Assembly: GCA_016177775.1 (NCBI GenBank)
Contig: JACOUQ010000022.1
Location: forward strand, 1 to 64,000
Length of the DNA stretch: 64,000 nucleotides
Reading direction: 5' to 3'
Origin: Geobacter sp.
GTDB taxonomy: Bacteria > Desulfobacterota > Desulfuromonadia > Geobacterales > Geobacteraceae
Shown here piece by piece: positions 1 through 8,205 of the stretch. A program made the translations under genes and the position numbers. Every line of letters starts with the position of its first letter. Position 1 is the first letter of the stretch. The notes under the pieces are model-generated. The model worked only from the letters and a program-made list of their open reading frames with translations. It ran no database searches and was not told the origin of the DNA.

Positions 1-140
1 AGGTCTCGTATCTGTCAAAGAACTGTGGGTGAAGACTCATTACCCGGCTACGGCCCGGTAACTTCAGCGAACCGCCCGGTGCGGACCCGCATGCCGGGTG
101 GTGTGGGGAGGGGGGGAGAAAAGCCCCCCCTTACCCGATT
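1..140 (+). mobile_element. 3' end of a group II intron (domains V and VI)
   Basis: The segment at 69-104 folds as a typical 34-nt domain V: an ACC-GCCCGG / CCGGGU-GGU stem, an inner GCG/CGC stem and a GACC tip. It is followed at 105-135 by a domain VI-like hairpin with a run of seven G paired to seven C and an unpaired A near the 3' side. The end, at or just before 140 (CCCGAT), fits the usual intron terminus. The intron reads rightward. Any reverse transcriptase/maturase gene would lie upstream, outside the window, so completeness is unknown. Its 3' end lies about 10 bp from the stop codon of the convergent gene at 151-915. Confidence 0.8.
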
Positions 141-150
141 GAACTATCTT

Positions 151-915
151 TCATTTAGGTTTAAATATTTTCCTAACCTTCTCAACCTCTACACTATGGA
201 CTGTGTGACCGTCCTTTAAAGGTATTGCAGAATGCCATGCCGCATCATAATATGATTTGAATACTTTAGAAATTTCATGGCTTCGAATAGAGCAAAGATT
301 TGAGTCCGATGACGAAGCAAAGAAAAATACCTCTTCATTGTCTATTATTACGAATTGGAGACGAGGAATTCGCTCATCGTCTTTAAAGTATCTACACGAA
401 TACCCGCTATTGTTTTCAGCTAATCTGCGTTCAAACTTCTCAACCCGCCTCTTATCGTTAAATATGAATATCTCTCGATAATCAATTCTACTAGAAGCTT
501 CCTTTATACAATTTTCCAAATTACCATGTGCAACTTTACGAGTAGATGCAGAAAATCCGGAGCTTATTTTAGATTTCCAAGTAAGATCACATATTGATTT
601 TGTTGCTTCTAACATTCTTTTTCCTAAATACGCCTCCATTTCTATGGAATCATTAAAAACCGTGGTTTTTGTATCTCTTAAACCATCTATTATTTGTTGA
701 TGAAACTTATTTGTCTCCTTTTGAAAATCTTCTTGAGAAAAATGAGATATTATCAGATGCAAACCGACAAAACTAAGAAGCAATAATGTAAGCACAGGTG
801 AATGCTCAGCCATCGAATCAACTAAGCCTAAGAAATGCATAACAGCAAGTACGCCAGCGGCAATTGCAATAAAAATTAAAATAATAATGTCGATATTGCG
901 TAAAAACTTCTTCAT
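151..915 (-). CDS. hypothetical membrane protein with a cytoplasmic domain
   Basis: This 254-residue protein starts at ATG 915 behind a purine-rich GAGGAGAGGA ribosome site. Two hydrophobic stretches (about residues 8-30 and 40-57) predict an N-terminal membrane hairpin. The remaining 190 residues are soluble and charged. Around residues 150-225 the order of segments (FIFNDKRRVEKF, then FVIIDNEEVFFFASS) is faintly like phospholipase D-fold sensor domains, but no HKD motif is present, so no function is assigned. It is the last gene of a leftward AT-rich group and lies 38 bp from the hydrolase gene, which suggests cotranscription. Its stop almost touches the end of the group II intron. Confidence 0.7.
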   Translation of the reverse strand: MKKFLRNIDIIILIFIAIAAGVLAVMHFLGLVDSMAEHSPVLTLLLLSFVGLHLIISHFSQEDFQKETNKFHQQIIDGLRDTKTTVFNDSIEMEAYLGKRMLEATKSICDLTWKSKISSGFSASTRKVAHGNLENCIKEASSRIDYREIFIFNDKRRVEKFERRLAENNSGYSCRYFKDDERIPRLQFVIIDNEEVFFFASSSDSNLCSIRSHEISKVFKSYYDAAWHSAIPLKDGHTVHSVEVEKVRKIFKPK

Positions 916-953
916 CTTCCTCTCCTCAATAAATGGTCAAATTGCGCCTACTA

Positions 954-1715
954 TTAAAGCTTTTTGCTGAACCAATCTACAAATATCCTCGCCATTTTTT
1001 CCCATGCATTATTCTCAGAATATCCATGTGAAACATTTTCAAACACTTCTATAAACTTATCTTTGCTGCCTAAGCATTCGTAAAGATAAAGAGAGTGCTG
1101 TAGCGGTATTACTTCATCATTGTCACCTTGGGTTATCATACAAGGTGCTTTAATTCCGAATGAAGAATTAAAAACATTGTATTTAAGTGAATCCAAAAGA
1201 ATATCGAAGTTATATCCATTTTCTTCGAGATATCCGTTTGTGCGCCACTCTTCAAATTTATGCTTTCCAATTTCATTGAAATAAGCATCAGGAATAAATG
1301 CCGCAGGTGATTTAAGGCCTATTGCTTTCAATTGATTGGCAATATCCGGGGTTAGGAGTACTACGGCTGCCCCAAAGCTGGAAGCAAACGCACCGATTCT
1401 TTGGGTATCTACCCATTCTTGCTGTTTTAAAAATTCATATGAGGATATGAAATTGTCAATTCCAACGGAAAGTGACAAAGTTCTTCGTTCACCTTCGCTA
1501 TACCCAAGACCTTCAAAATCAAAAAGAAATGATGAGATCCCTACCTCTTGCAACTTAGGAGGCATGTTTACCCAACTTAAGCTTTTTGAACCTTTTTTAC
1601 CATCTCCAGTGAGCATTATGACAACTGGGGATAAACCATTGTCAGTGCCTGCCTTTATAAAACGCCCGCGTAATAATGTATTAGTACTCTTTGATTTAAA
1701 CTCGACCGATACCAT
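954..1715 (-). CDS. alpha/beta hydrolase
   Basis: This 253-residue protein has the alpha/beta-hydrolase order of motifs. A nucleophile elbow ASSFG puts the catalytic serine at about residue 113. An acid follows in QGDNDEVIP (about D200) and a histidine in VSHGYS (about H230). An oxyanion-type LTGDGKKGSK loop lies near residues 35-44. No signal peptide is visible, so it should be cytoplasmic. ATG 1715 follows AAGGAG at a good distance. It lies 16 bp after the WbqC gene and is probably in the same transcript. The substrate cannot be told from sequence; dienelactone hydrolase-like and acyl-peptidase-like proteins share this layout. Confidence 0.8.
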   Translation of the reverse strand: MVSVEFKSKSTNTLLRGRFIKAGTDNGLSPVVIMLTGDGKKGSKSLSWVNMPPKLQEVGISSFLFDFEGLGYSEGERRTLSLSVGIDNFISSYEFLKQQEWVDTQRIGAFASSFGAAVVLLTPDIANQLKAIGLKSPAAFIPDAYFNEIGKHKFEEWRTNGYLEENGYNFDILLDSLKYNVFNSSFGIKAPCMITQGDNDEVIPLQHSLYLYECLGSKDKFIEVFENVSHGYSENNAWEKMARIFVDWFSKKL

Positions 1716-1731
1716 ATAAGCTCCTTTGCAA

Positions 1732-2490
1732 TTACAATGTAAATAATGATGAATCTAAAGGTTTTGGTAGGTGCTGTATATTTGTTATAAATTCTCTTGT
1801 ATTATGTTTACCGGCGTTAAATACTGAATCAAGTATGTTAAGACCTTTTTGAAATCCTGATACTTTTCTACGCGACTGATAATATACTGGGTGGTTATTT
1901 AAATAGTCTTGCTCCCGAATTTCAACCCCAGAAGTAGTTATTTTATGCCAATCGTGAACCTGTAAGCTTTTGCCAGTACCTACAACAATAGTATTAATAC
2001 CAATAGCCTTACAGATGATTAGAATCTTTTCCGTTGCATCTTCACAGAAACTAGATACTTGACTTGCATAATATATGGTAGGCAATTTTATGTTCAAATA
2101 GATCATAAGGCCATTTATGATTTCCATATTGATATCAATTAGGTTTGAGTTTGACAGAGCTGATATTAGTAAATTATGTATTTCTGGCCACTCAGAATCA
2201 AAATAAGTTGTTTTCGCATAAGAATACTCGATTGTTTTCAGTAGCTTATCTACATAATTTTTGTCGGTTTGAGCGATTGTTACCTCACGATAATTCTCTT
2301 GGAAATGCTGTCCTGTGGGCAAACTTAACCATCTTATTTCACCTTGCATGTTGACTATTTTTGTTCGATCGAGAAAATGACGTTTTCTAAAGTGCACATT
2401 GTCAAGAACCACAAAAACATCAGAGAAAGCAAGCTTGCTAAAGTAGCCTAACCATGGAAGAAAATACGGCTGATGGATTGTAGCGTTCAT
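1732..2490 (-). CDS. WbqC-family protein
   Basis: The 252-residue product begins MNATIHQPYFLPWLGYF, the hallmark opening of the WbqC-like family (HQPxFLPWxGxF). It continues with the conserved stretch around DVFVVLDNVHFRKRHF and a WLSLPTG segment. Family members occur in O-antigen and other glycan or aminotransferase clusters, and their biochemical role is unsettled. The protein is close to the usual family length (220-250). Here it sits away from the window's LPS genes, in the AT-rich island between the hydrolase and the zinc-ribbon/HEPN gene, all leftward. A link to surface-glycan modification is inference only. Confidence 0.85.
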   Translation of the reverse strand: MNATIHQPYFLPWLGYFSKLAFSDVFVVLDNVHFRKRHFLDRTKIVNMQGEIRWLSLPTGQHFQENYREVTIAQTDKNYVDKLLKTIEYSYAKTTYFDSEWPEIHNLLISALSNSNLIDINMEIINGLMIYLNIKLPTIYYASQVSSFCEDATEKILIICKAIGINTIVVGTGKSLQVHDWHKITTSGVEIREQDYLNNHPVYYQSRRKVSGFQKGLNILDSVFNAGKHNTREFITNIQHLPKPLDSSLFTL

Positions 2491-2572
2491 GTTTTAAACA
2501 GCTCCAGTAATTCTGAATGTCCATTCTTTCATTTGTTCTTCAATTAATTTCTTGTTCGCTCTTGATTTACTT

Positions 2573-4417
2573 TCATGCAGGGAGAAAATTCACTTGTTTG
2601 TCTATATGCAGAACAAAGCTCTCAACGTCTTCAAATAATACCTCTATTTCAAACAACTTGATTATGTGGAATCTACCACTTTTGGTTCTGCCGTTTCTGT
2701 GGACCAGGTCATGCCTTATTGCGATGTATTTATGAATTCTTTCAATGGTTGATGGAAAGGTAATACCCAATACGTTTTCATACAAATTATGAACTTTTGG
2801 CAAATTGTGCCAGACGATATCAAGCAAGTAATCGCTTACCTTTTTATGTGTCTGATTTTTCCAATCCAGTATTTCTGTTATCGAATATTTCTTTTCCTTG
2901 AATTCATGCATAGTGGTAAGGAGTTTATCAATCAAGTCCTCGTTATTAGTTACTTTGTGTAGAAAGGCATCACATAAATATGTTTCCATTGCGGTTATTG
3001 TTGACGCATATATCATTCGAAAGAGTGGCTGCTGAATAGCGCCTTTTTGCGGGAATTCTTGATTGGATATGTTTCTGAGGGATTCTATCGATTTGGCGAA
3101 GGTCTTGTAAAACTCGGCATTTGCTTGTGCTGATTCATAGAGTGCCTCTTGAAGTCTTTTGATGCCGCAAATTGGGCAACCTGAACCAAGTACGGTTCTG
3201 TTTTTGATTTGAGCTTGCCACTCATGGGCTGGATTGACGGAGCAAGTCCACCACACCTTTTTAGCGCTTGCACGAGTCACATCTTTTGGCGTCAACGATT
3301 CATTTTTTGTTTTATGCCATTCGATTGCAACTTCCGGATGATTAAACTCTAGGCTGGTAGCAGGCGAAACTATAATCCCTGCGCAGATCGGGCAGCCCTT
3401 TTTTTTGCCTCGCGCCGTTCGATTCGTAACCGACGATTCAAATTCATGTTCAGGATATTTAGAGCATTGCCACCATACTCTTCGTGCGCTCCCATATGTA
3501 ACATCAGACGGGGATAGCTCACCATTTTTAGATGGATGCCATTCTTTAGCCATTTCCGGGAATTTTTCCGCCAGGCTAGGACTAGTTAAGCAATGAGGGC
3601 AACCTTTGCCCATGACACGACCTCTGACAGTTGATTGCCAGATATGGTCCTTATTGTGTGGGCATATCCACCAAACTTTTTTTGACACCCCTGGAGTTAC
3701 TTTCTCGGGTGTAAGCGGCAAATTCATCGTTGGATGCCACTGTTTTGTCAACTCTGGGTTAGATTCTGAAAGCGATATGTTTAATCGGATATTGTTAGGT
3801 GAAGGCTTTGCGCAAAACGGACACCCAGTGAGACTGCTTACTCGACTTGCAATCTGAGCCTGCCATTCATGGCCATTTTTGCATCTCCACCAAACCAATT
3901 TACTCATGCCATGTGAAACTTTATAGGGGGTCAGGGGTAAGTTCTTTTCTGAATGCCAGTCGGTTGAAATGTCGGGATGAGTAATTGCCAGTGATTTTGC
4001 GTTGAGAGCACATTCAGGACATTTTGAAGAAGTTGTTGTCCTGTAATTAATCTTACTATGCCACTCATGGCCGAGCTCGCATTGCCACCATACTCTTTTC
4101 ATTGTATATGGGGCAACGTGTTCAGGTTTTAGATTCTCGTTTTTTGTGGGATGCCACTCAGCAGCAATTTCTGGGAATAGTGAAACAATCGATTTTTCGA
4201 GCGATATGAAGCGACCTGAACAGAATGGGCACCCATTTTTACTGATAGCACGGCTTCGGATACTTGCTTGCCACTCATGAGGAGGGTCGTTTTTACATCG
4301 CCACCATGCTTTTCTGGTCGTGGTTTGATAGACCTCATCAAAAATCAGTTCGTCGTTTTTCGATGGATGCCACTCTTCTCGAAGTTCTGGGTTTGCTTCT
4401 GATAGTAGTTTTTTCAT
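2573..4417 (-). CDS. six zinc-ribbon repeats fused to a HEPN-like C-terminal domain
   Basis: The 614-residue protein has six repeats of about 65-75 residues (around 1-81, 82-147, 148-220, 221-286, 287-360, 361-425). Each runs P-E-(x)3-(E/Q/D)-W-H, then a WW-x-C core, mostly an HEW motif, and a final CPxC. The layout fits the zinc-ribbon family of DUF4379 type, with Cys, His and CxxC as likely metal ligands; repeat 4 has HIW and repeat 5 HEF. Residues 430-614 are predicted mainly helical and contain RHDLVH (R568 to H573), the Rx4H signature of HEPN domains, many of which are RNases. ATG 4417 lies just downstream (in its own sense) of the palindrome array. Nuclease activity and any defence or toxin role are inferred, not shown. 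Confidence 0.75.
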   Translation of the reverse strand: MKKLLSEANPELREEWHPSKNDELIFDEVYQTTTRKAWWRCKNDPPHEWQASIRSRAISKNGCPFCSGRFISLEKSIVSLFPEIAAEWHPTKNENLKPEHVAPYTMKRVWWQCELGHEWHSKINYRTTTSSKCPECALNAKSLAITHPDISTDWHSEKNLPLTPYKVSHGMSKLVWWRCKNGHEWQAQIASRVSSLTGCPFCAKPSPNNIRLNISLSESNPELTKQWHPTMNLPLTPEKVTPGVSKKVWWICPHNKDHIWQSTVRGRVMGKGCPHCLTSPSLAEKFPEMAKEWHPSKNGELSPSDVTYGSARRVWWQCSKYPEHEFESSVTNRTARGKKKGCPICAGIIVSPATSLEFNHPEVAIEWHKTKNESLTPKDVTRASAKKVWWTCSVNPAHEWQAQIKNRTVLGSGCPICGIKRLQEALYESAQANAEFYKTFAKSIESLRNISNQEFPQKGAIQQPLFRMIYASTITAMETYLCDAFLHKVTNNEDLIDKLLTTMHEFKEKKYSITEILDWKNQTHKKVSDYLLDIVWHNLPKVHNLYENVLGITFPSTIERIHKYIAIRHDLVHRNGRTKSGRFHIIKLFEIEVLFEDVESFVLHIDKQVNFLPA

Positions 4418-4460
4418 ATTTCTCTTCTGTTGTTCAACTCGTTATTGACCGGTCAGGTCT

Positions 4461-4643
4461 GGCATCTAATATTATATGCAGGTATATAGTATTGGATGCC
4501 AGCATCTAATATTAGACATCGCGCGGTATATAATATTAGATGCTTCAATTGAACGGATGGGCATCTAATATTATATACCGGCATATAGTATTAGATGCTT
4601 TCAGGCGCCGTTGTTTTTCTTTCCGGCATCCAATATTATATGC
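4461..4643. repeat. array of seven alternating-orientation palindromic arms
   Basis: Seven copies of an about 17-bp AT-rich arm alternate in orientation. GCATCTAATATTATA-type arms start at 4461, 4502, 4561 and 4625. Reverse-orientation TATAATATTAGATGC-type arms end at 4500, 4543 and 4598. They form three hairpins (4461-4500, 4502-4543, 4561-4598) and one unpaired arm (4625-4643) that lies inside the coding end of the 121-residue gene. Most stem differences are G-T pairs when read on the + strand. The array fills the space between that gene and the zinc-ribbon/HEPN gene. Its function is unknown. Confidence 0.9.
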
Positions 4644-4966
4644 TTTTCGAGTTCCGTTCCCTTGATCTTGCCGTGTGGGATGTACCATAGCTTGACGTCG
4701 GGGTCCCACTTCCCACCCATGCTTTTCGCCAGTTTCCCCAGTTCCCGCTCACCGTATGATATCCGCACCGGAACAAGCGCATCATCCATTGACACTCGCT
4801 GCGTAGCCGGCAATTCCTTTTTCTCGACGATAAGTTCCACCGTCTTTAAGCGGGTCCGACTTGTCTCGTCATAACGGTAACGCACACAGACGAGGGCGTC
4901 ACCATACTTTTCAACTAGTGCCTTGGTTCCTTTCTGGCCCGGCTTCAGCTTCAGGCGGGTTATCAT
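4601..4966 (-). CDS. conserved hypothetical protein (GGKWDP-type), 121 aa
   Basis: This small basic protein begins MITRLKLKPGQKGTK and carries ALVCVRYRYD near residue 27. Its C-terminal half has a VRISYGERELGKLAKSMGGKW segment followed by a DPDVKLWYIP stretch, the sort of GGxW(D/N)P motif found in DUF5710-like domains on mobile elements. I recognise the type but not a function. ATG 4966 lies beyond a GGGGTG site. Its last codons (HIILDAG) are written by the lone palindrome arm at 4625-4643, and the rest of the array follows its stop. It is divergent from the integrase and has a good sigma70-like promoter in the space between them, so it may be the first gene of a leftward transcript. Confidence 0.7.
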   Translation of the reverse strand: MITRLKLKPGQKGTKALVEKYGDALVCVRYRYDETSRTRLKTVELIVEKKELPATQRVSMDDALVPVRISYGERELGKLAKSMGGKWDPDVKLWYIPHGKIKGTELEKHIILDAGKKNNGA

Positions 4967-5004
4967 TCATCACCCCGGTAAAATAACGTTCTTTATGCCG
5001 CTGC

Positions 5005-5034
5005 ACTATATCATTTACTTTTTGCGGCAATCAA
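5005..5034 (-). promoter_or_regulatory. probable sigma70 promoter for the leftward island genes
   Basis: Read on the minus strand, a TTGATT -35 (5029-5034) and a TATAGT -10 (5005-5010) are separated by 18 bp, about 40 bp before ATG 4966. It lies in the divergent gap of the integrase gene, where an integron would carry its attachment site and cassette promoter. No clear GTTRRRY attI core was found here. Confidence 0.5.
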
Positions 5035-5128
5035 TTAAAATATTCGAATTTCAATTTCAACAATCTTGGTTTGTCCCGTTCCTCGGTTGCCGCTGCCACC
5101 GCGGGAAACTGGTAAAAGGGGTCCTGTT

Positions 5129-6487
5129 ATGATTCTCATCCCTAAGGCTGTGTTTAATCAATATCTTGACCTCTTGAAAAGGAACAACGTTCCTGCCCGT
5201 TATCATCCGGAGTATGTGAAATGGCTTCGTTACTTCCTTGACTTCTGTGCCAAGTATGTGATTACCCATCACAAATCCGAAAGGGTACAACTTTTTCTCG
5301 GGAAACTCCGGGAAAAGAATCAGAACGATGACCAATGCAAACGTGCCGCCCATGCTCTTTCGCTCTATTTTGCAATGCAGCGGCTGGAGGCGATGTCACA
5401 ATCACCAGTCGAAGAGCCAGATCAGCAGTCATCTGAAACCGCTGATTCAGTATATTCGCCGCAATCATCGGAATATCAGCGCAAACCCCAATATATCGAA
5501 GCAGGCTACCAGGAAAAGTCCGATTCCCCGGAATGGGACGCGGTTCTCGCGGCAATGGCGGCAGAGATAAAGGTCAGGCATTATTCCCGTAAGACCTTGA
5601 AAACATATGGCAAATGGTCGCGCTGTTTCCAGCGGTTTCTGAAGAGCAAGTCGCCTCAGGAACTAACTACCGACGACGTCAAGGAGTATCTGACCTTTCT
5701 GGCGGTTAAATGCAATGTGGCCGCCTCCACACAGAACCAGGCCTTCAATTCTCTCCTTTTCTTTTTCCGCCACGGCCTGAAACGAGAATTCGGCGAGCTG
5801 CGCGGCGTACCACGCGCGAAGAAATCGCTCTATATCCCGGTGGTCCTTTCCCGTGAAGAGATCGACGCTATCATCGACAAGTTGTCTCATCCATACAATC
5901 TGGTGGTGAAGCTGCTGTTCGGCTGCGGTTTGCGGCAGTTCGAATGCCTGCAGCTCCGGGTGCGGGACTTCAATTTTGAAGTGGGGAATTTGACCATCCA
6001 CGGCAAGGGTAAAAAGGACCGGACCGTGCCGCTGCCGGAGGCGATCATTCCTGAACTGAAGGCACAGATAAGGGTGGTCGCGGAGCTGCATGAAAAGGAT
6101 TTGGCGGCGGGATACGACGGGGTATTTCTGGATGATGCGGTTGAAAAGAAGTATCCAAAGGCTCCCAAGGAGTTTATCCATCAGTGGTTCTTTCCGATGG
6201 ATGGTTTGACGCTTGTAAAGGAGACCGGAGAGCGGCGGCGCTGGCATCTTCACGAATCCGACCTTCAGAGATCCCTCTATCCGGCGGTACGCAAGGCGAA
6301 AATCCCCAAGCGGGTCACTTGCCACACCTTCCGCCACTCCTTCGCCACCCACCTGCTACAAGCCAATTACGACATCCGAATTATCCAGAAGCTTCTGGGA
6401 CACTCAAGCCTCAAGACCACCATGATCTATACCCACTGTGTCCCGGTCCGGACGATCAAAGAGCCCAGGAGTCCGCTGGATTTGTAA
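5129..6487 (+). CDS. integron-type tyrosine recombinase with an extra N-terminal domain
   Basis: ATG 5129 follows AAAAGGGG and gives 452 residues; an in-frame upstream start at 5066 has no ribosome site. The catalytic domain has all tyrosine-recombinase residues: R in CGLRQFE, K in GKGKKDRTVPL, HTFRHSFATHLL, H in LLGHSS and Y in MIYTH. The stretch around AAGYDGVFLDDAVEKKYPKA, and the RSPLDL tail, closely match integron integrases (IntI1 ends RSPLDAL). IntI proteins are usually 320-340 residues. Here about 110 further N-terminal residues look like a second SAM-like core-binding domain joined by an acidic, Ser/Gln-rich linker (about 90-130). It is divergent from the island genes, as intI is from cassettes, but attC sites are not evident. 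Confidence 0.8.
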   Translation: MILIPKAVFNQYLDLLKRNNVPARYHPEYVKWLRYFLDFCAKYVITHHKSERVQLFLGKLREKNQNDDQCKRAAHALSLYFAMQRLEAMSQSPVEEPDQQSSETADSVYSPQSSEYQRKPQYIEAGYQEKSDSPEWDAVLAAMAAEIKVRHYSRKTLKTYGKWSRCFQRFLKSKSPQELTTDDVKEYLTFLAVKCNVAASTQNQAFNSLLFFFRHGLKREFGELRGVPRAKKSLYIPVVLSREEIDAIIDKLSHPYNLVVKLLFGCGLRQFECLQLRVRDFNFEVGNLTIHGKGKKDRTVPLPEAIIPELKAQIRVVAELHEKDLAAGYDGVFLDDAVEKKYPKAPKEFIHQWFFPMDGLTLVKETGERRRWHLHESDLQRSLYPAVRKAKIPKRVTCHTFRHSFATHLLQANYDIRIIQKLLGHSSLKTTMIYTHCVPVRTIKEPRSPLDL

Positions 6488-6489
6488 GT

Positions 6490-6522
6490 CAGGCTGAAGG
6501 CTGAAGACTGAAGGCTGAAAGG
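6490..6522 (+). repeat. 7-bp-period intergenic repeat (GGCTGAA type)
   Basis: Tandem degenerate GGCTGAA/GACTGAA units begin 3 bp after the integrase stop. The same class of repeat follows many other stop codons in the window. Confidence 0.75.
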
Positions 6523-6610
6523 ATGTTCTGACCACTGACCAGATTATGATGCATGATGCCGACACGGCTGTCAAAAAAGCTCGCCGCATCCGCAACGGGG
6601 CTTAACGCAA

Positions 6611-6636
6611 AAGAGGCGGGGATTTCCCCGCCTCTT
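6611..6636 (-). terminator. rho-independent terminator of eno
   Basis: A perfect 11-bp stem (AAGAGGCGGGG with CCCCGCCTCTT) with a 4-nt loop is followed, on the minus strand, by TTTTGCG. It starts 26 bp after the enolase stop. The symmetric ends may also slow transcription coming from the integrase side. Confidence 0.8.
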
Positions 6637-6662
6637 GTCGCAATGCGCATTTCTTCCAGCAG

Positions 6663-7967
<1,305 letters not shown>

Positions 7968-8142
7968 CTATGATAAAGGTGCGATTGTAATCAGCCTGTC
8001 TCTATAGCACACTTTTGGCGAAACCGGGAAGAAATATTCGCTCCGCGTGGCTGTCCGTGCCGTGCGGATACGCATGAACAGGGGGCTGATGTCTGGTACG
8101 GGCGGGATGGGCAGGTGCGCTCCCGGTCTCCGGCGGAATTCG

Positions 8143-8171
8143 TTGACATCGGTGAGGAGGACGGATATATT
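8143..8171 (+). promoter_or_regulatory. sigma70 promoter of the pgpH-ybeY operon
   Basis: TTGACA (8143-8148) and TATATT (8166-8171) are separated by exactly 17 bp, close to consensus. Transcription would start near 8178, which supports ATG 8206 and excludes longer upstream starts in the same frame. Confidence 0.7.
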
Positions 8172-8205
8172 AAATCTTTGGGTCACACTTGCATGGACCG
8201 GATCT

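Noticed and set aside
25-219. Short rightward open frame over the intron end
   Set aside because: It covers intron domains V/VI and the 3' end of the opposite gene, and has no ribosome site or family features.
151-4600. A conventional integron cassette array
   Set aside because: Gaps between the island genes are 16-82 bp and hold no RYYYAAC...GTTRRRY pairs. Only a single GTTGAAC-type core appears (minus strand, 4432-4438), which is expected by chance.
4461-4643. CRISPR array
   Set aside because: Repeats alternate in orientation, the gaps are very uneven (1 to about 26 bp), and no cas genes are nearby.
5066-5128. Upstream start for the integrase gene
   Set aside because: It has no ribosome site and gives a proline-rich leader unlike recombinases; ATG 5129 with AAAAGGGG is better.
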